This document shows positions 59,836-64,000 of a stretch of 64,000 nt of DNA, piece by piece. The position numbers were made by a program, and so were the translations under genes. Origin of the DNA: Acetobacteraceae bacterium (lineage in GTDB: Bacteria; Pseudomonadota; Alphaproteobacteria; Acetobacterales; Acetobacteraceae); the NCBI GenBank assembly GCA_025354865.1, contig JANXMB010000048.1, positions 1 through 64,000 of the forward strand. The letters are read 5' to 3'. The first letter of the stretch is position 1; every line of letters begins with the position of its first letter. Below the pieces are notes generated by a model that was given only the letters and a program-made list of their open reading frames with translations, searched no databases and was not told the origin of the DNA.

Positions 59836-61050
59836 TCAGGCGGCCTGGGTCGAGGCGATTTTGGCCACCACGTTGCCGGCCGCGCGGCGTGCCGCTGCGT
59901 CCAGGGCGATGACGTCGTCCAGCGTCTCGGCCGACGGCGTCCCCATGGCGTCCAGCACACGCTCGACCGTGCCCGCTATATCGAGGAAGCCGATACGGTT
60001 TTTCAAGAACGCCTCGACCGCAATTTCGTTGGCTGCGTTCAAAATCGTCGGCGTGCCCCCGCCCGCCCGCAGCGCGTACCGCGCCAGACGCAGCGCGGGA
60101 AACTGGATCGGGTCGGGTTCGGCGAAATCGAGCCGAGCGACCGCTGCCAGATCGAGCCGGGGCGATGGCGTGGCCATCCGCGCCGGCCAGGCCAGGGTAT
60201 GCGCAATCGGAATGCGCATATCGGGGGAGCCGAGTTGCGCCAGCACCGACCCGTCGGTGTAGCAGACCATCCCGTGGATGACGGATTGCGGATGGATCAG
60301 CACGCCGATCCGGGCTTCGTCCAGGTCGAACAGCCGCGCTGCCTCGATCAATTCGAGGCCTTTGTTCATCATCGTGGCCGAGTCGATGCTGATCTTCGCG
60401 CCCATCGACCAGACCGGATGCTTCAACGCCACCTCCGGCGTGGCGCGCTTCATCTCGTCAAAGGACGCGGTTCGGAACGGCCCGCCCGATGCCGTGAGGA
60501 TAATTTTTTCGATGGAGCGACGATTGCCATCCGCCAGCGACTGGAAGATCGCATTATGCTCCGAGTCGACGGGCAGCAGCGTCGCGCCGGCATCGCGGAC
60601 GGCGCGCAACATAACCTCCCCCGCGCAAACCAGGGCTTCCTTGTTGGCCAGCGCGACATAGGCGCCCCGGCCGATCGCGGCCAGGGTCGATGCCAATCCG
60701 GCGGCCCCGGTGATCGCGGCCATGGTCCAATCGGCTTCCATCGCGGCGGCTTCGACCACCGCGTCCGGCCCGGCCGCAACCGCGATATTCGTGCCTGCCA
60801 GCGCGTTCCGCAAATCGTTATATAGTGCGGGATCGGCGACGACGGCCATTTCCGCGCCGAACGCGATCGCCTGTTGCGCCAGCAGCGCTACATTGCGCCC
60901 GGCAACCAACGCCTTCACCCGAAAGCGCCCCGGCTCGGCCGACAGCAAATCGAGGGTCTGAGTCCCGACACTTCCGGTGCTGCCCAGGACGGTCACCGAG
61001 CGCGGCATGTGCTCGGACGTGCCGGATGTTGGGGGTGCTATGTCGCTCAT
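59836..61050 (-). CDS. dxr: 1-deoxy-D-xylulose 5-phosphate reductoisomerase
   Basis: This 404-residue enzyme makes MEP in the isoprenoid pathway. VTVLGSTGSVGTQTLDLL is the NADPH loop, ALANKEALVCAGE and LPVDSEHNAIFQ hold metal and substrate residues, and the KISIDSATMMNKGLE and HPQSVIHGMV segments complete the site. The ATG at 61050 overlaps the cdsA stop (ATGA), which couples the two. An alternative ATG at 61056 adds two residues. Its product feeds undecaprenyl-PP synthesis by UppS, encoded upstream in the same operon. Confidence 0.95.
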   Translation of the reverse strand: MSDIAPPTSGTSEHMPRSVTVLGSTGSVGTQTLDLLSAEPGRFRVKALVAGRNVALLAQQAIAFGAEMAVVADPALYNDLRNALAGTNIAVAAGPDAVVEAAAMEADWTMAAITGAAGLASTLAAIGRGAYVALANKEALVCAGEVMLRAVRDAGATLLPVDSEHNAIFQSLADGNRRSIEKIILTASGGPFRTASFDEMKRATPEVALKHPVWSMGAKISIDSATMMNKGLELIEAARLFDLDEARIGVLIHPQSVIHGMVCYTDGSVLAQLGSPDMRIPIAHTLAWPARMATPSPRLDLAAVARLDFAEPDPIQFPALRLARYALRAGGGTPTILNAANEIAVEAFLKNRIGFLDIAGTVERVLDAMGTPSAETLDDVIALDAAARRAAGNVVAKIASTQAA

Positions 61051-61889
61051 TGCCATAGTACTACACCACGTCCGGCGATCAGCGCCAGTAAAGCCGCCGC
61101 GGGCGCGGCAATCAGCAGCGCGTCGAGCCGATCCAGCAGCCCGCCATGCCCCGGAATCAAGGTTCCCGAATCTTTCGCCCCGAAATGCCGCTTGAGCACG
61201 CTTTCGAGCAAATCCCCCGCTTGCGCCACAACCCCGAGGCAGCCGGCAATCGCGACCACCCGCAACGGTTGCGACAATGCATGCGACAACGCCGCCACTG
61301 CCAAGCCGGCGCCGATCGCCCCGATCAGCCCACCCAGCGCACCCGACCATGTCTTGCCCGGCGAAATCCGCGGCGCCAGCTTCGGACCGCCCAGCAAACG
61401 GCCGGTCAGGTAGGCGCCAACATCGCTCGACCACACCAACAACAGCACGAACAGCAGGTTTTCCAACCCACGCTCGGGATCGTCGCGCAGCCACAGCAAG
61501 GCGACCGAGCCGATACCGGCATAGGGAATCCCGGCCGCCAAGGCGCGCCAATGCGGCGTGCCCCCCGCTAGTGCAGCGGTAAAGGCGGCCCCGGTTGCAA
61601 AAATCGCGAGGCCGGACCCGACATAGCCCATCGCCGCAGAAAACGTGCCCGCGACGACCGCAACCGCCACCAGCTTGCCCGGCATCTGGGTCGGAGCATT
61701 GCCGCACAGACCGATCCACTCCCACGCCAACCCCAAAGCCGCGACGACCAGCATGATCTTGTAGGGAATGCCGCCCGACCAGATGCAGAGCAACACCGCC
61801 GGCGCCAGGATCGCGGCCGACAGCACGCGCTTGCGAAGATCGCTCCAGCGCGCCGCGTTGCTTCGGTCGGAGGCTTGGCCCTCAGCCAG
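61047..61889 (-). CDS. cdsA: Phosphatidate cytidylyltransferase CdsA
   Basis: This membrane protein of about 280 residues makes CDP-diacylglycerol. It has about seven helices and ends with the CdsA signature KRHFGAKDSGTLIPGHGGLLDRLDALL. The conserved N-terminal ARWSDLRKRVLSAAILAP has no ATG, GTG or TTG between the uppS stop and Val58 of the frame. A CTG at 61889, six bases after GGAG, is the best-placed start and overlaps uppS by eight bases. Alternatives are a GTG at 61826, which removes conserved residues, and an ATG at 61997, which overlaps uppS by 116 bases. Identity is certain; the start is not. Confidence 0.9.
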   Translation of the reverse strand: MAEGQASDRSNAARWSDLRKRVLSAAILAPAVLLCIWSGGIPYKIMLVVAALGLAWEWIGLCGNAPTQMPGKLVAVAVVAGTFSAAMGYVGSGLAIFATGAAFTAALAGGTPHWRALAAGIPYAGIGSVALLWLRDDPERGLENLLFVLLLVWSSDVGAYLTGRLLGGPKLAPRISPGKTWSGALGGLIGAIGAGLAVAALSHALSQPLRVVAIAGCLGVVAQAGDLLESVLKRHFGAKDSGTLIPGHGGLLDRLDALLIAAPAAALLALIAGRGVVLWQ

Positions 61890-62634
61890 GACGTGCTCCG
61901 AACCGCCGCTCCCGGCGGGAAAAATCGGCCATCGCCGCCGCGAAATGTTCGTCCCCGAAATCCGGCCAGAGCACGTCCAGGAACACCAATTCCGCATACG
62001 CCGCCTGCCAGAGCAGGAAGTTGGACAGGCGTTGCTCGCCCGAGGTCCGAATGATCAGATCGGGGTCGGGGATACCATCGGTCGAGAGAAAACCGGCGAA
62101 GGCGTCTTCGGTCAGCGCGTCGGTATCGAGCCGACCCTGCCGAACAGCCTCCCCCATCGCGCGGGCCGCAGCCAGAATCTCCGCACGGGCGCCATACGAC
62201 AACGCGACGGTCAGGTTCAGCTTGGTGTTGCCCACCGTTGCCCGCTCGGCCTGCGCGAGGTCGTCGCGAATGCCCGCATCGAACCGATCCCGGTCGCCGA
62301 TGAAGCGGATCCGCACGCCGTTCGACGCGAGTTCGGCGATTTCGGTGCGCAAATACTGGCGGAGCAGGCCGGTGAGGTCCATCACCTCCCCCGCTGGGCG
62401 GCGCCAATTCTCGCTGCTGAATGCATAGATCGTCAGCCACTGCACATCGTGCCGGATCGCCGCGCTCACGGTGCGCTTGACCGCTCGTGCCCCTTCGCGG
62501 TGGCCGGCGACGCGGGGCAGATGGCGGGACGCGGCCCAGCGCCCGTTGCCATCCATGATGATGGCAACGTGACGCGGCGGCTGGGCCGGCACGTCCGCAG
62601 CGGGTTCGGGAAGGATGGACGCGGCCTGCGACAC
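61882..62634 (-). CDS. uppS: Undecaprenyl diphosphate synthase (cis-prenyltransferase)
   Basis: This 250-residue enzyme builds the C55 lipid carrier for peptidoglycan and polysaccharides. HVAIIMDGNGRWAASRHLPRVAGHREG holds the diphosphate-binding Asp-Gly-Asn-Gly-Arg motif, YAFSSENWRRP follows, and the C-terminal PDPDLIIRTSGEQRLSNFLLWQ, AYAEL and WPDF motifs are standard. The start is a GTG at 62634, eight bases after frr. It overlaps the cdsA start. Confidence 0.96.
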   Translation of the reverse strand: MSQAASILPEPAADVPAQPPRHVAIIMDGNGRWAASRHLPRVAGHREGARAVKRTVSAAIRHDVQWLTIYAFSSENWRRPAGEVMDLTGLLRQYLRTEIAELASNGVRIRFIGDRDRFDAGIRDDLAQAERATVGNTKLNLTVALSYGARAEILAAARAMGEAVRQGRLDTDALTEDAFAGFLSTDGIPDPDLIIRTSGEQRLSNFLLWQAAYAELVFLDVLWPDFGDEHFAAAMADFSRRERRFGARPG

Positions 62635-62642
62635 GGCGGTTC

Positions 62643-63209
62643 TCAGACCTGCCTTATGTCCTTTTCCTTATCGGCCAAGGCTTCGTCTAGGCGCTTGGTA
62701 TATTGGTCGGTCAGCTTTTGCACTTCGGTTTCCCACATCTTGGCGACATCCTCGCCGATGTCTTTTTTCTTCTCGAAGCCTTTGACCTGCTCCATCCCGT
62801 CGCGGCGCACGCCACGGACCGCGATCTTCGCCCCTTCGGCGTATTTATGCGCCATCTTGACCAGATCATTGCGGCGTTCGGTCGTCAACTGCGGCAGCGG
62901 AATGCGGATCATCATGCCATCGGCCTGTGGGTTCAATCCCAGCCCGGCCTCCCGGATGGCTTTATCCACGGCGTTCACCATGGATTTGTCCCACACTTGC
63001 ACCGTCAGCATGCGGGCTTCCGGCGCACCGATGGTGCCGACCTGCGCCAACGGCATCTCGGTGCCATACGCATGCACTTTCACCGGTTCGAGCAGCCCAG
63101 GATGCGCGCGCCCGGTCCGCAATCCGTTGAATTCGCGTTTGAGCGTATCGACCGCCCCGTCCATCCGACGGGTCAGGTCCTGCTTCAACGTCGCGAGATC
63201 GGCTGCCAC
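62643..63209 (-). CDS. frr: Ribosome recycling factor
   Basis: This 188-residue protein releases ribosomes from mRNA after termination, together with EF-G. The body has [23 protein letters not shown] and the second conserved [25 protein letters not shown] segment. Length matches Frr of other alphaproteobacteria. The start is a GTG at 63209 with AAAGGAGG eight bases upstream, so the long frame to 63350 is not used. It follows pyrH after 28 bases. Confidence 0.96.
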   Translation of the reverse strand: MAADLATLKQDLTRRMDGAVDTLKREFNGLRTGRAHPGLLEPVKVHAYGTEMPLAQVGTIGAPEARMLTVQVWDKSMVNAVDKAIREAGLGLNPQADGMMIRIPLPQLTTERRNDLVKMAHKYAEGAKIAVRGVRRDGMEQVKGFEKKKDIGEDVAKMWETEVQKLTDQYTKRLDEALADKEKDIRQV

Positions 63210-63237
63210 GGTCGTGCCCTCCTTTGGCCGTCCTGAA

Positions 63238-63963
63238 CTATTTCGGCTCGACGATGCGGGTGAACAGCCCCTCGCCGCGCATGACTTGCGCGAAGGCGCC
63301 GGGCGCGTGGAGATTGAACACCAGAATCGGCAAATTATTTTCCCGCGCAATACTGATCGCAGCGGCGTCCATCACCGCGAGGTCGCGGGACAGGACATCG
63401 AGATACGTCAATTCCTCGTAACGGGTCGCATTCGGCACTTTCCGCGGATCGGCGCTGTAGACGCCATCGACCTGGGTGCCTTTCAGCAGCGCATCGCAGC
63501 CCATTTCGATGGCCCGCAACGCAGCAGCGGTATCGGTGGTGAAGAACGGGTTGCCGGTGCCGCCGCCAAACACCACGACTCGGCCCTTTTCCATGTGGCG
63601 CATGGCGCGGCGGCGGATGTAGGGCTCGCACACGCTGGCCATCGGGATGGCGGATTGCACCCGCGTTTCCACGCCGGCTTTTTCCAACGCCGCCTGCACC
63701 GCCAGCGCGTTCATCACGGTTGCGAGCATGCCCATGTAGTCGGCCTGGGCCCGATCCATCCCCGTCGCCGCAGCCGAGACCCCGCGAAAGATATTCCCGC
63801 CGCCGATCACGACGCACACCTGAACGCCCATTGCCACGACATCCCCGATATCGATGGCGATGGCGCGCAGCGTTTCGATATCGAGGCCGTAGTCTCGCTG
63901 GCCCATCAACGCTTCGCCGGACAATTTCAGCATCACGCGCTGGTAGACCGGATTTTGCGACAT
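63238..63963 (-). CDS. pyrH: Uridylate kinase (UMP kinase)
   Basis: This 241-residue amino-acid-kinase-fold enzyme phosphorylates UMP. It starts [13 protein letters not shown], then [13 protein letters not shown], the [16 protein letters not shown] helix and [19 protein letters not shown], with [15 protein letters not shown] near the end. The ATG at 63963 has a GGGA upstream; the frame to 63999 extends beyond it without conserved residues. It is the first gene of the visible operon; tsf and rpsB usually lie beyond, outside this window. Confidence 0.96.
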   Translation of the reverse strand: MSQNPVYQRVMLKLSGEALMGQRDYGLDIETLRAIAIDIGDVVAMGVQVCVVIGGGNIFRGVSAAATGMDRAQADYMGMLATVMNALAVQAALEKAGVETRVQSAIPMASVCEPYIRRRAMRHMEKGRVVVFGGGTGNPFFTTDTAAALRAIEMGCDALLKGTQVDGVYSADPRKVPNATRYEELTYLDVLSRDLAVMDAAAISIARENNLPILVFNLHAPGAFAQVMRGEGLFTRIVEPK

Positions 63964-64000
63964 GGGATTCCCTAAAAGCGAGGGCGGAAGGCGCCGCACC

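Noticed and set aside
1-64000. CRISPR arrays, rRNA or tRNA genes
   Set aside because: No regularly spaced repeats and no complete cloverleaf or rRNA motif were recognised on reading both strands; short or unusual tRNAs might be missed without a scanner.

Overview
This window comes from a GC-rich alphaproteobacterium, most likely Rhodospirillales (Acetobacteraceae-like). The reasons are the envelope/isoprenoid operon pyrH-frr-uppS-cdsA-dxr-rseP-bamA-ompH-lpxD-fabZ-lpxA, a serC-serA operon with an alphaproteobacterial-type serC leader, a hisZ-purA pair, rpoH, a CtrA-type TTAA-N7-TTAA site, and heavy use of TRAP and peptide-type ABC binding proteins. No rRNA, tRNA or CRISPR array was recognised.

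Layout. 0-10.2 kb: metabolic genes (end of a molybdenum hydroxylase large subunit and its FAD subunit, an orphan Phd/YefM antitoxin overlapping an alpha/beta hydrolase, a peptide-type binding protein with a DadA-like oxidoreductase, recQ, and pobA divergent from an AtzG/AtzE-like pair). 10.3-12.3 kb: a small mobile region with a class II Fic gene bracketed by ends of an IS5-type element, one side being an internally deleted MITE-like copy. 12.4-20.7 kb: a second orphan ABC binding protein, then a reverse-strand block of TRAP transporter (P-Q-M), acyl-CoA synthetase and acyl-CoA dehydrogenase. 20.7-24 kb: an inositol-monophosphatase-like gene whose promoter and first codons are duplicated around a two-gene cassette, then gltX. 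24-29.6 kb: a PEP-CTERM protein with thioester-like motifs, a TPR/glycosyltransferase-like protein, a peptidoglycan-binding lipoprotein, a split ChrA transporter and an M20 hydrolase. 29.8-36 kb: a reverse-strand operon of CoA-transferase, TPP-dependent 2-hydroxyacyl-CoA lyase/oxalyl-CoA decarboxylase-like enzyme, LutB and LutC (no LutA), with a divergent LysR regulator.

36-47 kb: serC-serA behind a promoter and structured leader, two small secreted proteins, an MBOAT/SGNH-like O-acetylation pair, an amidohydrolase with a cupin protein, then hisZ and purA. 47-51.4 kb: a second TPR/glycosyltransferase-like gene and a two-gene unit (pseudokinase plus membrane protein) behind a CtrA-type site. 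51.5-64 kb: rpoH behind a near-consensus promoter whose spacer is a perfect palindrome, then the reverse-strand envelope operon. That operon links UMP kinase and ribosome recycling with undecaprenyl-PP, CDP-diacylglycerol and MEP-pathway synthesis, outer-membrane protein assembly and lipid A acylation, and it uses an unusual number of non-ATG starts.

Most assignments of conserved genes are secure from motifs. The least certain parts are the substrates of the transporters and of the CoA enzymes, and the function of the pseudokinase unit, the PEP-CTERM protein and the small secreted proteins.
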